A DNA stretch of 64,000 nucleotides. It comes from Sphingomonas phyllosphaerae FA2. GTDB taxonomy: Bacteria > Pseudomonadota > Alphaproteobacteria > Sphingomonadales > Sphingomonadaceae. The notes under the pieces were generated by a model, which was given only the letters and a program-made list of their open reading frames with translations, ran no database searches and was not told the origin of the DNA. The stretch lies in assembly GCF_000427645.1 (NCBI RefSeq), contig NZ_KE386571.1, forward strand, positions 2,599,454 through 2,663,453, written 5' to 3'. Below, piece by piece: positions 44,572 to 53,589 of the stretch. Both the position numbers and the translations under genes were made by a program. Position 1 is the stretch's first letter; each line of letters opens with the position of its first letter.

Positions 44572-45870
44572 TCACTTCCGGTCCCATGGCCGCCCGCTCG
44601 CGGTTTCCTCGTCGATCATCATCTGGCGCTGCTCGCGCAAATGCCACGGCATCTCCTCGAACACCCCGTCGAACAGCGAATCGAGCGGCTGTCGCAGGCC
44701 ATGCCCGAGCACGCCGTTCTTCTCGGCCTCCTTCTGCGCCGCCTTCACTTCCTCGGCGACCTCGCGGTCCATGTCGGCCTGCCGGGCCTCGTCCCATTCG
44801 CCGATCGCGACCAGATGATCCTTCAGCCGCCGGATCGGATCGCCGAGCGGCCATGCCGTCGGCTCGCCCGCCGAGCGATATTGGGTCGGGTCATCGGAGG
44901 TCGAATGGCCCTCGGTGCGATAGGTGAAATGCTCGATCAGCGTCGGCCCGGCATTGGTGCGCGCGCGCTCCGCGGCCCAGGCGGTCGCGGCATAGACCGC
45001 CAGCGCGTCATTGCCGTCGACGCGCAGGCCGGCGATCCCGTAGCCGACCGCGCGCGCCGCGAAGGTCGTCGCTTCCGCACCGGCGAAGCCCGAGAAGCTG
45101 CTGATCGCCCACTGATTGTTGACGACGTTGAAGATCACCGGTGCGCGATAGACGGTCGCGAAGGTCAGCGCGGAATGGAAGTCGCCCTCCGCGGTCGAGC
45201 CCTCCCCGCACCAGGTCGCCGCGATCCGCGTATCGCCCTTCGACGCCGACGCCATCGCCCAGCCGACCGCCTGCGGATATTGCGTGGTCAGGTTGCCCGA
45301 GATCGAGAAGAAGCCAAAGCGCTTCTCCGAATACATGATCGGCAGCTGCTTTCCCTGCAGCTTGTCGCCGGTGTTCGAATAGATCTGGTTCATCATGTCG
45401 ACCATCGGGCAGCCGCGCGCGATCAACAGTCCCTGCTGGCGATAGGAGGGGAAACACATGTCCTCGGCGTCCAGCGCGTGTGCGGCGGCGACCGCCACCG
45501 CCTCCTCGCCGAGCGACTTCATATAGAAGCTGGTCTTGCCCTGCCGCTGCGCGCGGAACATCCGCTCGTCGAACGCGCGAACCGTCGCCATGTGGCGCAG
45601 CATCCGCCGCAGCGTGTCGGGCGACAGCCGCGGGTTCCACGCGCCGACTGCCTGATGATTGTCGTCGAGGACGCGCACCATCGAATAGGCGAGGTCGGTG
45701 AAGTCGCGCGCGGCGTCGGCGGTATCGGGGCGGCGCGCGGTGCCCGCAGGCGGGATTGGAACATCGGCGAAGTCGACCGCATCGCCGGGCCGGAATTTGG
45801 GTTCGGGGACGTGCAGCGACAGCGGCGGCAGATTGCCGCGCGGGGGCACGATACCGGGTTCTTCGCCCAC
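44572..45870 (-). CDS. bkdA1: Branched-chain 2-oxoacid dehydrogenase E1 alpha subunit
   Basis: A 432-residue E1alpha. A long N-terminal extension (1-75, proline-rich) is followed by MLRHMATVRAFDERMFRAQR, GKTSFYMKSLGEEAVAVAAA, and the thiamine-diphosphate motif TWCGEGSTAEGDFHSAL ... NVVNNQWAIS. YRTEGHSTSDDPTQYRSAGE is the phosphorylation-loop region, with the DDPT and SD features usual for branched-chain E1. It decarboxylates 2-oxo acids from Val, Leu and Ile. It is first in the bkdA1-bkdA2-bkdB operon. No E3 (lipoamide dehydrogenase) is in the window. Confidence 0.94.
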   Translation of the reverse strand: MGEEPGIVPPRGNLPPLSLHVPEPKFRPGDAVDFADVPIPPAGTARRPDTADAARDFTDLAYSMVRVLDDNHQAVGAWNPRLSPDTLRRMLRHMATVRAFDERMFRAQRQGKTSFYMKSLGEEAVAVAAAHALDAEDMCFPSYRQQGLLIARGCPMVDMMNQIYSNTGDKLQGKQLPIMYSEKRFGFFSISGNLTTQYPQAVGWAMASASKGDTRIAATWCGEGSTAEGDFHSALTFATVYRAPVIFNVVNNQWAISSFSGFAGAEATTFAARAVGYGIAGLRVDGNDALAVYAATAWAAERARTNAGPTLIEHFTYRTEGHSTSDDPTQYRSAGEPTAWPLGDPIRRLKDHLVAIGEWDEARQADMDREVAEEVKAAQKEAEKNGVLGHGLRQPLDSLFDGVFEEMPWHLREQRQMMIDEETASGRPWDRK

Positions 45871-46024
45871 GTTTCACTCTCCGTCATGCGCTGCTTGGCA
45901 CGCAGCACGATTTCAGCCGCTTGTAATATTGTTTCAACGTCAGTCAAAGCCCTTTTGGGTGGGCTGTGACGCAATCCTGTTAGATACGGATAGTGACAGG
46001 CCATTGACTCATCCCCTCGTTCTG

Positions 46025-46039
46025 GAACAAATTACGAAC
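46025..46039 (+). promoter_or_regulatory. LexA-type box of imuA copy 1
   Basis: The sequence GAAC-AAATTAC-GAAC matches the alphaproteobacterial LexA box (GTTC-N7-GTTC, read on the other strand). It ends 28 bases before the GTG start of the first imuA gene, placing it where a repressor would block its promoter. Confidence 0.85.
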
Positions 46040-46067
46040 GAAAACCCGCTATGGAGTCCTGCGTGTT

Positions 46068-46826
46068 GTGCCCGAGTCGAGCGTCCTTACCTCCCTGCGC
46101 GAGACGCTGCGCGCCGTACCGGGCGACGGGCACAGCCGGCGACGGATCATGCCGTTCGGGGTGCCAGACATAGACACGCGCCTGACGGACGGCGGGTTGC
46201 GGCTCGACGCGCTGCACGAGATCGCGGCGGCAACACCATCGCTGCGCGACGATGCGGCGGCGACGCTGTTCGTCGCGGGCATCGCGGCGCGGGCGTGGGG
46301 ACCAATCCTGTGGGTGGTGCGACGCCGCGACCTGTTCGCGCCCGCGCTGGCGCAATCCGGGTTGCTGTCGAAACGCGTGATCCATGCCGAGGCGGATGAC
46401 GATGCCGGGGTGCTCGCGCTGATGGAGGAAGGGCTGCGCCATCCCGCCTTGGGCGCGGTGATCGGCGAAGTGCGCCGCGCCTCGCCGGCCGCGACGAAAC
46501 GCGTGCAATTGTCTGCGGCGCGCGGGCGGACGGTCGCGCTGCTGCTCAAACGTCCGGCCCGGGGGAGCGGTGATCCGTTCGCGGTGTCCTCGCCGGCGGC
46601 GACGCGCTGGCGGATCGGCACCGTGCCGATGGTCGGCACTACGCGCCCCCGCTGGGAGGTGACACTCGCCCGGCAAGCCGATGGCGCGCCGTTCACCGCA
46701 ACCGCGATCGCCTGCGACGACACCGGCCGTCTTGCGCCGATGGTCACCCGCCGCGAGCAACGGCGCGCGGTAAGCGAGATCTTGCGGGTAACGCCCTTGA
46801 CGGAAGAACAGGCCGAGGCGGCTTAG
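46068..46826 (+). CDS. imuA: ImuA-family SOS mutasome protein, copy 1
   Basis: A 252-residue RecA-like protein of the ImuA family. The pattern is RIMPFGVPDIDTRLTDGGLR, DALHEIAA, DDAAATLFVAGIAARAWGPI, LWVVRRRDLFAPALAQSGLL, RVIHAEADDDAGVLALMEEG, GAVIGEVRR and a C terminus with CDDTGRLAPM. There is no Walker A. ImuA helps bring ImuB and DnaE2 together in translesion synthesis. It starts with GTG at 46068, behind the LexA-type box, and is followed after 200 bases by a second imuA gene to which it is clearly related (over half of the positions agree by eye). Confidence 0.88.
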   Translation: MPESSVLTSLRETLRAVPGDGHSRRRIMPFGVPDIDTRLTDGGLRLDALHEIAAATPSLRDDAAATLFVAGIAARAWGPILWVVRRRDLFAPALAQSGLLSKRVIHAEADDDAGVLALMEEGLRHPALGAVIGEVRRASPAATKRVQLSAARGRTVALLLKRPARGSGDPFAVSSPAATRWRIGTVPMVGTTRPRWEVTLARQADGAPFTATAIACDDTGRLAPMVTRREQRRAVSEILRVTPLTEEQAEAA

Positions 46827-46843
46827 TTACCTCTACCAAGGGG

Positions 46844-46928
46844 TCGTCGCCCCGGACTTGATCCGGGGCCCCGCTTCTTCTTGGCGACGAGGGAAGAAGC
46901 GGGATCCCGGATCAAGTCCGGGATGACG
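46844..46928. repeat. Palindromic intergenic repeat, family B
   Basis: Arms GTCGCCCCGGACTTGATCCG and the inverse CGGATCAAGTCCGGGATGAC flank TTGGCGACGAGGGAAG. It lies between the two imuA genes, just past the end of the first one. Confidence 0.87.
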
Positions 46929-47001
46929 GACTAAGCAATCGGCAACGCCGGGGCCTCACATTCCTAGTCCCCGCAAAGCCTTGACGGCGGAACGCGCATG
47001 G

Positions 47002-47016
47002 GAACAAATAGCGAAC
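47002..47016 (+). promoter_or_regulatory. LexA-type box of imuA copy 2
   Basis: GAAC-AAATAGC-GAAC, nearly the same as the first box (only positions inside the spacer differ). It overlaps an ATG-initiated reading of the second imuA (46998), which argues that translation really begins at the GTG at 47037. Confidence 0.85.
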
Positions 47017-47036
47017 ATATTGATTGCGAGTCGCCT

Positions 47037-47786
47037 GTGTCCGGTCCCGTTCCCACCCTTGCCGCGCTCCGCGAGAGCTTGCAGGCCATCACCGGCGAGG
47101 CGCGCGACCGGCCCGTGCTGCCGTTCGGCGTCGCCGCGCTCGACACGCGCCTCGCCGATGGCGGTCTGCGAACCGACGCGCTCCACGAAGTGTCGTCACG
47201 CGGCACCGGCTGGGGCGACGATGCCGCGGCGGTGCTGTTCGCAGCCGGAATCGCCGCCCGTACCTGCGGCGAGATATTGTGGGTCGTCCGCTCGCGCGAC
47301 CTTTTCGCGCCGGGGCTGTTCCAGGCCGGGCTCGCGCCGTCGCGCGTCGTCTATGCCGAGGCGCGCGACGATGCCGAATTGCTCGCGCTGGTTGAGGAAG
47401 GTCTGCGTCACGGCGGACTCGGCGCGGTGGTCGGCGAGGCGAAGCGCGTCCAGATGGCGCAGGCCCGCCGGCTGCAACTCGCCGCCGAGGGCGGCGGCAC
47501 CCCCGCCTTGCTGCTGCGCCGCCCGACCCGCGACGGCACCGATCCGATCACCGCGCCGTCCGCGGCGGTGACGCGCTGGCGCGTCGCGCACGCGCCCTCG
47601 TCCGCGGTGCCGTGGGGCGGGCTGGGCCGCGCCTGCTGGCACGTCGAATGCGTGCGGCAGCGCGGCGGCGATCCGTTCGAACTCTTGGTGGAGGGCTCCG
47701 ATGAAACGGGTCGCCTCGCTCTACCTGCCCAGCTGGTCGATCGACCGGCTGCGGCGGATCGAGCGCCGCGCCGCGCGGTCGGCTGA
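47037..47786 (+). CDS. imuA: ImuA-family SOS mutasome protein, copy 2
   Basis: A 249-residue ImuA paralogue in the usual imuA-imuB-dnaE2 position. VLPFGVAALDTRLADGGLRT, DALHEVSS, DDAAAVLFAAGIAARTCGEI, LWVVRSRDLFAPGLFQAGLA, RVVYAEARDDAELLALVEEG and GSDETGRLALP align block by block with copy 1. The frame is open from an ATG at 46998, but that would put the LexA box inside the gene; GTG at 47037 matches copy 1 in its distance from the box. The 3' end overlaps imuB by 86 bases, suggesting tight coupling. Confidence 0.87.
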   Translation: MSGPVPTLAALRESLQAITGEARDRPVLPFGVAALDTRLADGGLRTDALHEVSSRGTGWGDDAAAVLFAAGIAARTCGEILWVVRSRDLFAPGLFQAGLAPSRVVYAEARDDAELLALVEEGLRHGGLGAVVGEAKRVQMAQARRLQLAAEGGGTPALLLRRPTRDGTDPITAPSAAVTRWRVAHAPSSAVPWGGLGRACWHVECVRQRGGDPFELLVEGSDETGRLALPAQLVDRPAAADRAPRRAVG

Positions 47787-50073
47787 GGCCGACGGCCGCG
47801 CCGCCTTCGACGCTTTGGGCACCGACGCCGCCGCCGAGCGCGCGCAGCACTGTTCGGTGCCGCGCGGCGGCGGCTGGCGTCCCGGCGCACGCTGGGCGCG
47901 CACCGACCCCGGCAGCGGGCTCGCCGACACGCGCGACCAGGTCGAGAGCGCAGTTGCCGGCCTGCCCGCGCACCGCCGCCCCGCGCAGCGCGAACTCGGC
48001 CGCACCAGCGAGGCCGCCGCCACCCCGTTCCGCGAACTGTCGCGCCGCACCGAGGCTGCTGAACCGCTGTTCCGCCCCGGCACGCGCGGCTGGAGCAACG
48101 AGGACCTGCAAGCTTCGGTCGAGGCGCTCCCCGCGCATCGCCGCCCGTCGCTGCAGGAATTGTCGCGCAAGACCGAGCTGGTCGACCATCCGTTCCGCCC
48201 GCTGCCCCCCGACGAAGCGGGTGCGCTGCGCCGGATGGGCCGGATGCCGCCGGTGCTCGGCCCCGGCGAGGATGTCGTCGTCCGCCGCGCAATGAAGGCC
48301 CCGCGCCGCAGCGCGCGCGACGGGCATGGCGGCGAGGCCGGGCATGTCGCCCCGCCCAATCTCGCACAAAGCCTCAAGCAACTCGCTGCGATGCCCGCGG
48401 TGCAATTCCCCGGCGAGGGGCCGCACCCCGACAATCACGGCAAGAGCGCGCCGACCGCACCCGGCTACGGCCACGGCCGCTTCTTCCAGACCGGGCGCAC
48501 GCTGGCGACGATGGTCGCGCGCGTCTGCGACGATGCCGACGAGGATGCACGCGCCGCCGCGCCCGTCGACGAGCAACCGCTGGTGACGGTGCAGCGCAGC
48601 GGCGCGCGCGTCGAGGTCGCCGCCGCCAATGACGCGGCGCGCGCGCTCGGCATCGACCCCGGCACTGCGCTCACCATGGCGCGCGCGCAGGTGCCGGGGC
48701 TCGACGTGCGCGAGGCCGAGCCCGATCGCGACGCCGCCGATCTCGCGGCGCTCGCCACGTTGCTCGCGCGCCGCTGGGCACCGACCGTCACGGTGTCGGA
48801 CGCCGACGGGCTGTTCGTCGACCTGACCGGAGTCGCGCATCTCCACGGCGGCGAGGCGCGCTTCTGCCGGCGGCTGCTGCGGCTGCTCGCGCGCTACGGC
48901 ATCGCCGCGCGCGTCGCGGTCGCCGACACACCGGGCGCGGCCTGGGCGCTGGCGCGGTTCGGCGCACGCGATGCCGTGCAGATCGTCGCACCGGGTGGAC
49001 AGGGCAAAGCGCTGGCGCAACTCCCGGTCGCGGCGCTGCGGCTCGACGCACCCGCGCTGGAACTGCTCGCGCGGCTCGGTATCGAGGCGATCGGGCAGCT
49101 TACCGCCCTCCCCCGCGCGCCGCTCGTCCGCCGCTTCGGCCGCGCGATCGCCGACCGGATCGATCAGGCGCTCGGCCAGCTGCCCGAACCGTTCGAGCCG
49201 ATCGTCCCCCCAACCCGCGTCGCGGTCGAGCAGCGCTTCGTCGAGCCGATCGCCACCCCCGAGGCGATCGAACATTGGCTGCGTGAACTGATGCAGCGGC
49301 TCGCGGTCGCGCTGGCCAAGGCCGGTCAGGGCGCGCGCGCGGTCGAGATGATCGCCGCGCGCGTCGACGGCGTGCCACAGATCCTGCGGCTCGGCTTCGC
49401 GCGCCCGACCCGCGACGCAGCGCACATGCTGCGGCTGACGCTGCGCCGCATCGAGGAGATCGAACCCGGCTATGGGATCGACGGCATCGCGCTGATCGTG
49501 CGCCGCGCCGACCCGCTCGGCGCCGAAACGCTGGCTCCCGCGCTCGCCGACGATGCCGCGCCCGATCTCGCCCCACTGATCGACGCGCTCATCAACCGCA
49601 TCGGCGCGGGCCGGCTGTGGCGCGTCGCCCCGGTCGAGAGCGACGTCCCCGAACGCTCGTGGACGCGCACCGCGCCGCTCGATCCGCCGCAACGTGAGAC
49701 ACAGAAGCTGCGCCCCGACGATGTCCGCCAGCTTGACGCACGCAGCCCCGACCATCCGTGGCACCCGCGCTGGCCGCGCCCGGTGTTGCTGCTGCGTCGC
49801 CCAGAGCGGATCGACCACGTCCTCGCCGAACTCCCCGACCAGCCGCCGAAGCGCTTCACGTGGCGCGGCACCATGCACCTGATCGTTCGTGCCGAAGGGC
49901 CGGAGCGCGTCGCGGGCGAATGGTGGCGGCGCGCGCCCGAGCGGATGGCGGTCCGCGACTATTACCGTGTCGAGGACGAGACCGGGCAACGTTTCTGGCT
50001 GTTTCGCCGTGGCGACGGGATGCGCAGCGAAACCGGCGATCTCAGCTGGTTCCTCCACGGGCTCGGCAATTGA
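47701..50073 (+). CDS. imuB: ImuB, Y-family polymerase-like mutasome protein with large insertion
   Basis: A 790-residue ImuB, well above the roughly 500 usual for the family. The polymerase-like fold begins MKRVASLYLPSWSIDRLRRI, is interrupted by an unusual insertion (about residues 22-290), and resumes at PLVTVQRSGARVEVAAANDA. SDADGLFVDLTGVAHLHG replaces the catalytic SxDE motif, so the protein is likely inactive as a polymerase, as in other ImuB. Helix-hairpin-helix-like LLARLGIEAIGQLTALPRAP and the C-terminal region follow. The insertion is low-complexity and holds three copies of a motif like ELSRRTEAAEPLFRP. ImuB links DnaE2 to the beta clamp. Confidence 0.88.
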   Translation: MKRVASLYLPSWSIDRLRRIERRAARSAEADGRAAFDALGTDAAAERAQHCSVPRGGGWRPGARWARTDPGSGLADTRDQVESAVAGLPAHRRPAQRELGRTSEAAATPFRELSRRTEAAEPLFRPGTRGWSNEDLQASVEALPAHRRPSLQELSRKTELVDHPFRPLPPDEAGALRRMGRMPPVLGPGEDVVVRRAMKAPRRSARDGHGGEAGHVAPPNLAQSLKQLAAMPAVQFPGEGPHPDNHGKSAPTAPGYGHGRFFQTGRTLATMVARVCDDADEDARAAAPVDEQPLVTVQRSGARVEVAAANDAARALGIDPGTALTMARAQVPGLDVREAEPDRDAADLAALATLLARRWAPTVTVSDADGLFVDLTGVAHLHGGEARFCRRLLRLLARYGIAARVAVADTPGAAWALARFGARDAVQIVAPGGQGKALAQLPVAALRLDAPALELLARLGIEAIGQLTALPRAPLVRRFGRAIADRIDQALGQLPEPFEPIVPPTRVAVEQRFVEPIATPEAIEHWLRELMQRLAVALAKAGQGARAVEMIAARVDGVPQILRLGFARPTRDAAHMLRLTLRRIEEIEPGYGIDGIALIVRRADPLGAETLAPALADDAAPDLAPLIDALINRIGAGRLWRVAPVESDVPERSWTRTAPLDPPQRETQKLRPDDVRQLDARSPDHPWHPRWPRPVLLLRRPERIDHVLAELPDQPPKRFTWRGTMHLIVRAEGPERVAGEWWRRAPERMAVRDYYRVEDETGQRFWLFRRGDGMRSETGDLSWFLHGLGN

Positions 50074-50092
50074 ACGGGGTTGCCCACAGCCT

Positions 50093-50169
50093 CGTCATTG
50101 CGAGCGCAGCGAAGCAATCCAGTGACGGACCAGGACGCCCTGAATTGCTTCGCTCCGCTCGCAATGACG
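50093..50169. repeat. Palindromic intergenic repeat, family C, between imuB and dnaE2
   Basis: Arms GTCATTGCGAGCGCAGCGAA and the inverse TTGCTTCGCTCCGCTCGCAA flank CAGTGACGGACCAGGACGCC. It lies within the imuB-dnaE2 gap, so the joint mRNA would contain a strong hairpin there. Confidence 0.86.
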
Positions 50170-50182
50170 GACGGAAGCGGCC

Positions 50183-53100
50183 ATGACCTATTCCGAACTG
50201 CAGGTCGCGACCCACTTCTGCTTCCTGCGCGGCGTCTCGTCGTGCGAGGAATTGTTCACCACCGCCTCGGAAATGCGCCTCCCCGCGCTCGGCATCACCG
50301 ATCGCAATTCGGTCGCCGGGATCGTCCGCGCGCTGGTCGCCGCCGAACAGACCTCGGCGCAGGGCAACCCGGTGCGGATGGTCGCCGGCTGCCGGCTCGA
50401 TCTCGTCACCGGCGCGTCGCTGCTGGTCTGGCCGCAGGACCTCGCCGCGTGGAGCCGGCTCACCCGGCTGCTGACGATCGGCAAGGCGCGCGCGCGCCCG
50501 CAGCATGGCGAGAAGGGCCGCTGCTTCCTGCACTGGGAGGATGTCGCCGCGCACGCCGCCGGGCTGGTCGCCGCGCTCGTCCCCGGCGCGGACGGCGCGG
50601 ACGAAGGCGAATTGCGCTGGATGGCCGATCTGTTCGGCCCCGGCTCGGGCGACGCGCGCGGCCATGTCTGCCTGACGCAGCAGCGCCGCCCCGACGACGC
50701 GCGCCGGCTGTACGAGGCCGCCGCCGCCGCGCGCCGCTACGGGCTGGCACCGCTTGCGACCGGCGACGTGCTCTACCACCATCCCGACAAGCGCATGATC
50801 CAGGACGTCGTCACCGCGATCCGTGAGAAGACCACGATCGACGCGCTCGGGCTGCGCCGCGAGCGTTCCGCCGACCGCTGCCTCCACCCGCCGTTTGAGA
50901 TGGAACGCCGCTTCGCGCGCTTCCCCGACGCACTCGCCGCGGTCGAGGCGGTGGTCGAACGCTGCACCTTCTCGCCGCGCGACCTGCGCGACCAATATCT
51001 CTACCCCGAAGAAAAAGTGATGAGCGGGCAGACCCCGCAACAGGCGCTGGAAAAGCTCGCCACCCGCGCGCTCGACCGACGCTTCGACGGCGCGGTGCCG
51101 CAGGACTATCGCGACCTGCTCGCCAAGGAACTCGGGCTGGTCGCGAAACTCAATTACGCCGCCTATTTCCTCACCGTCCATTCGATCGTCGAATATGCGC
51201 GCAGCCAGGACATTCTGTGCCAGGGGCGCGGGTCGGCGGCCAATTCGGTGATCTGCTTCGTGCTCGGCATCACCTCGATCGACCCGATCGTCCACCAATT
51301 GCTGTTCGAGCGTTTCCTGTCCGAGAACCGCGCCGAGCCGCCCGATATCGACATCGATTTCGAGCACGAACGGCGCGAGGAAGTGATCCAGTGGATCTAC
51401 GACACCTATGGCCATGACCATGCCGCGCTGACCGCGGTGGTCAGCCGCTTCCGCGCGCGCGGCGCGGTGCGCGAGGTCGGCAAGGTGCTGGGTCTGCCCG
51501 AGGACATGACCGCCGCGCTCGCCGGGCAGGTATGGGGCTGGTCGGAGGAAGGCGTCGCCGACCGGCATGTCGATGCGCTCAACCTCGATCGCGGCGACCC
51601 GCGGCTCGCGCTGACGCTCGAACTGGCGCGCGAGCTGATCGGCACGCCGCGGCATCTGTCGCAACATCCCGGCGGCTTCGTCCTCACCCGCGACCGGCTC
51701 GACGCGCTCGTCCCGATCGAGCCCGCCGCGATGGCCGATCGCCGCGTGATCGAATGGGAAAAGGAGGATGTCGAGGAAGCTGGAATGATGAAGGTCGATA
51801 TTCTCGGGCTCGGGATGCTCGGCTGCATGCGCCGCGCCTTCGACCTGCTCGCGCGCCATAAGAACGTCCAGCTTACGCTTGACCATCCCGATCTTCAGAC
51901 CGACGACCCTGCGACCTTCAAGATGATCCAGAAGGCCGATACGCTCGGCGTCTTCCAGATCGAAAGCCGCGCACAGATGGCGATGCTGCCGCGGATGCTG
52001 CCGGTCGAATTCTACGACATCGCAATTCAGGTCGCGATCGTCCGCCCCGGTCCGATCCAGGGCGACATGGTCCACCCCTATCTGAAACGTCGCGAACAGA
52101 AGCGCCGCAACCCCGCGATCGAGTTCGACTATCCCAGCCCCGAACTGAAGGCGGTGCTCGGCAAGACCTATGGCGTGCCGCTGTTTCAGGAACAGGCGAT
52201 GAAGGTCGCGATCGAGGGTGCGGGCTTCACCCCGGCGCGCGCCGACGAATTGCGCAAGGCGATGGCGACGTTCAAATACACGCAGGGCGTCGGCCAGTTC
52301 AAAACCGAGCTGATCGAGGGCATGGCGAAGAAGGGCATCGGCCCCGATTTCGCCGAGCGGCTGGTCAAGCAGATCGAGGGGTTTGGCTCCTACGGCTTCC
52401 CCGAAAGCCACGCCGCGTCCTTCGCCAAGATCGCCTACGCCTCGAGCTGGATGAAATGCCACCACCCGGACGTGTTCTGCTGCGCGTTGCTCAACGCGCA
52501 GCCGATGGGTTTCTACGCCCCCGCGCAGATCGTCCGCGACGCGCGCGAGCATGGCGTCGTGATCCGCCCGGTCTGCGTCGTCGACAGCGACTGGGATACG
52601 CGGCTGGTGGACGAGGGCGACACCGCGCGCCTGCCGCTACGACTGGGGATGAAGATCGTCCACGGCGTGTCGATGATCGACGTCGCGCGGATCATCGCCG
52701 CACGCGCCGAGGCACCGTTCCGCTCGGTCGAGGATTTGTGGCGCCGCTCAGGCGTGCCGCTCGCAACGCTGGAAAAGCTCGCCAAGGCTGATGGCTTCCA
52801 CGCGCTCGGGCTCGACCGGCGGCAGGCGTTATGGGCGATCCGCGGGCTCGGCGAGACGCCGCTGCCGCTGCTGGAGGCCGCCGAGCGCCGCGAACCGCCG
52901 GTCAGCCTCGTGCCGCTGACCGCCGGGCGCGAGGTGGTCGAGGATTATCGCGCGACGCAGCTCACCTTGCGCGAACATCCATTGTTCTTCCTGCGCGACC
53001 GGCTCGCCGACCAGCGCGTGATCCCCTGCGCGCAGCTCCGGCAAACGCGCGACGGCCGACGCGTCGAGATCGCGGGGATCATCCTCGTCCGCCAGAAGCC

Positions 53101-53488
53101 GGGCTCGGCGAAGGGCGTGCTGTTCATCACCATCGAGGACGAAACCGGGGTCGCCAACATCATCCTGTGGCCCGACCGATTCGAGGCGCAGCGCACCGTC
53201 GTGATGTCCTCGGCGATGATCAGCGTCACCGGCGTCGTGCAGCGCGAGGGCGAGGTGATCCACGTCATCGCCGATCGCATCCACGATCGCACCGCGATGC
53301 TGCGCGCGGTCGGCGATATCGACCTGCCGCGCCTCACCAGCCGCGGCGACGGCGCGACCCACCCCGGCTCCCCCGATCGTGGCGACCCCGGCTGGAAGAC
53401 GCGCGTCCGCAGCGACTATCACCCGCCGTTCCGCAACGGTTGCGATCCGGAGGATGTCATTCCGATCCGCAGCCATGACTTTCACTAG
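50183..53488 (+). CDS. dnaE2: Error-prone DNA polymerase DnaE2
   Basis: A 1101-residue C-family polymerase. The N-terminal PHP domain is YSELQVATHFCFLRGVSSCE, LPALGITDRNSVAGIVRA. The palm has CQGRGSAANSVICFVLGITS and the catalytic aspartates in EPPDIDIDFEHERREEVIQ. A third aspartate lies in VDILGLGMLGCMR. KTYGVPLFQEQAMKVAI, SYGFPESHAASFA and a C-terminal OB fold (RVEIAGIILVRQKPGSAKGV) follow. This is a full-length DnaE2, the catalytic polymerase of the SOS mutasome. The gene starts 110 bases after imuB with no LexA box of its own, so it is probably read from the upstream promoter. Confidence 0.96.
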   Translation: MTYSELQVATHFCFLRGVSSCEELFTTASEMRLPALGITDRNSVAGIVRALVAAEQTSAQGNPVRMVAGCRLDLVTGASLLVWPQDLAAWSRLTRLLTIGKARARPQHGEKGRCFLHWEDVAAHAAGLVAALVPGADGADEGELRWMADLFGPGSGDARGHVCLTQQRRPDDARRLYEAAAAARRYGLAPLATGDVLYHHPDKRMIQDVVTAIREKTTIDALGLRRERSADRCLHPPFEMERRFARFPDALAAVEAVVERCTFSPRDLRDQYLYPEEKVMSGQTPQQALEKLATRALDRRFDGAVPQDYRDLLAKELGLVAKLNYAAYFLTVHSIVEYARSQDILCQGRGSAANSVICFVLGITSIDPIVHQLLFERFLSENRAEPPDIDIDFEHERREEVIQWIYDTYGHDHAALTAVVSRFRARGAVREVGKVLGLPEDMTAALAGQVWGWSEEGVADRHVDALNLDRGDPRLALTLELARELIGTPRHLSQHPGGFVLTRDRLDALVPIEPAAMADRRVIEWEKEDVEEAGMMKVDILGLGMLGCMRRAFDLLARHKNVQLTLDHPDLQTDDPATFKMIQKADTLGVFQIESRAQMAMLPRMLPVEFYDIAIQVAIVRPGPIQGDMVHPYLKRREQKRRNPAIEFDYPSPELKAVLGKTYGVPLFQEQAMKVAIEGAGFTPARADELRKAMATFKYTQGVGQFKTELIEGMAKKGIGPDFAERLVKQIEGFGSYGFPESHAASFAKIAYASSWMKCHHPDVFCCALLNAQPMGFYAPAQIVRDAREHGVVIRPVCVVDSDWDTRLVDEGDTARLPLRLGMKIVHGVSMIDVARIIAARAEAPFRSVEDLWRRSGVPLATLEKLAKADGFHALGLDRRQALWAIRGLGETPLPLLEAAERREPPVSLVPLTAGREVVEDYRATQLTLREHPLFFLRDRLADQRVIPCAQLRQTRDGRRVEIAGIILVRQKPGSAKGVLFITIEDETGVANIILWPDRFEAQRTVVMSSAMISVTGVVQREGEVIHVIADRIHDRTAMLRAVGDIDLPRLTSRGDGATHPGSPDRGDPGWKTRVRSDYHPPFRNGCDPEDVIPIRSHDFH

Positions 53489-53589
53489 GTCGGTCCGGGC
53501 GCGGGTGGCGACGTCGTCCCCGGTCCCACGAGCCGGATTTGTAATGAATCGCACTAACATTTGTGCGGGACTTCATCCATCCCGGGCAC

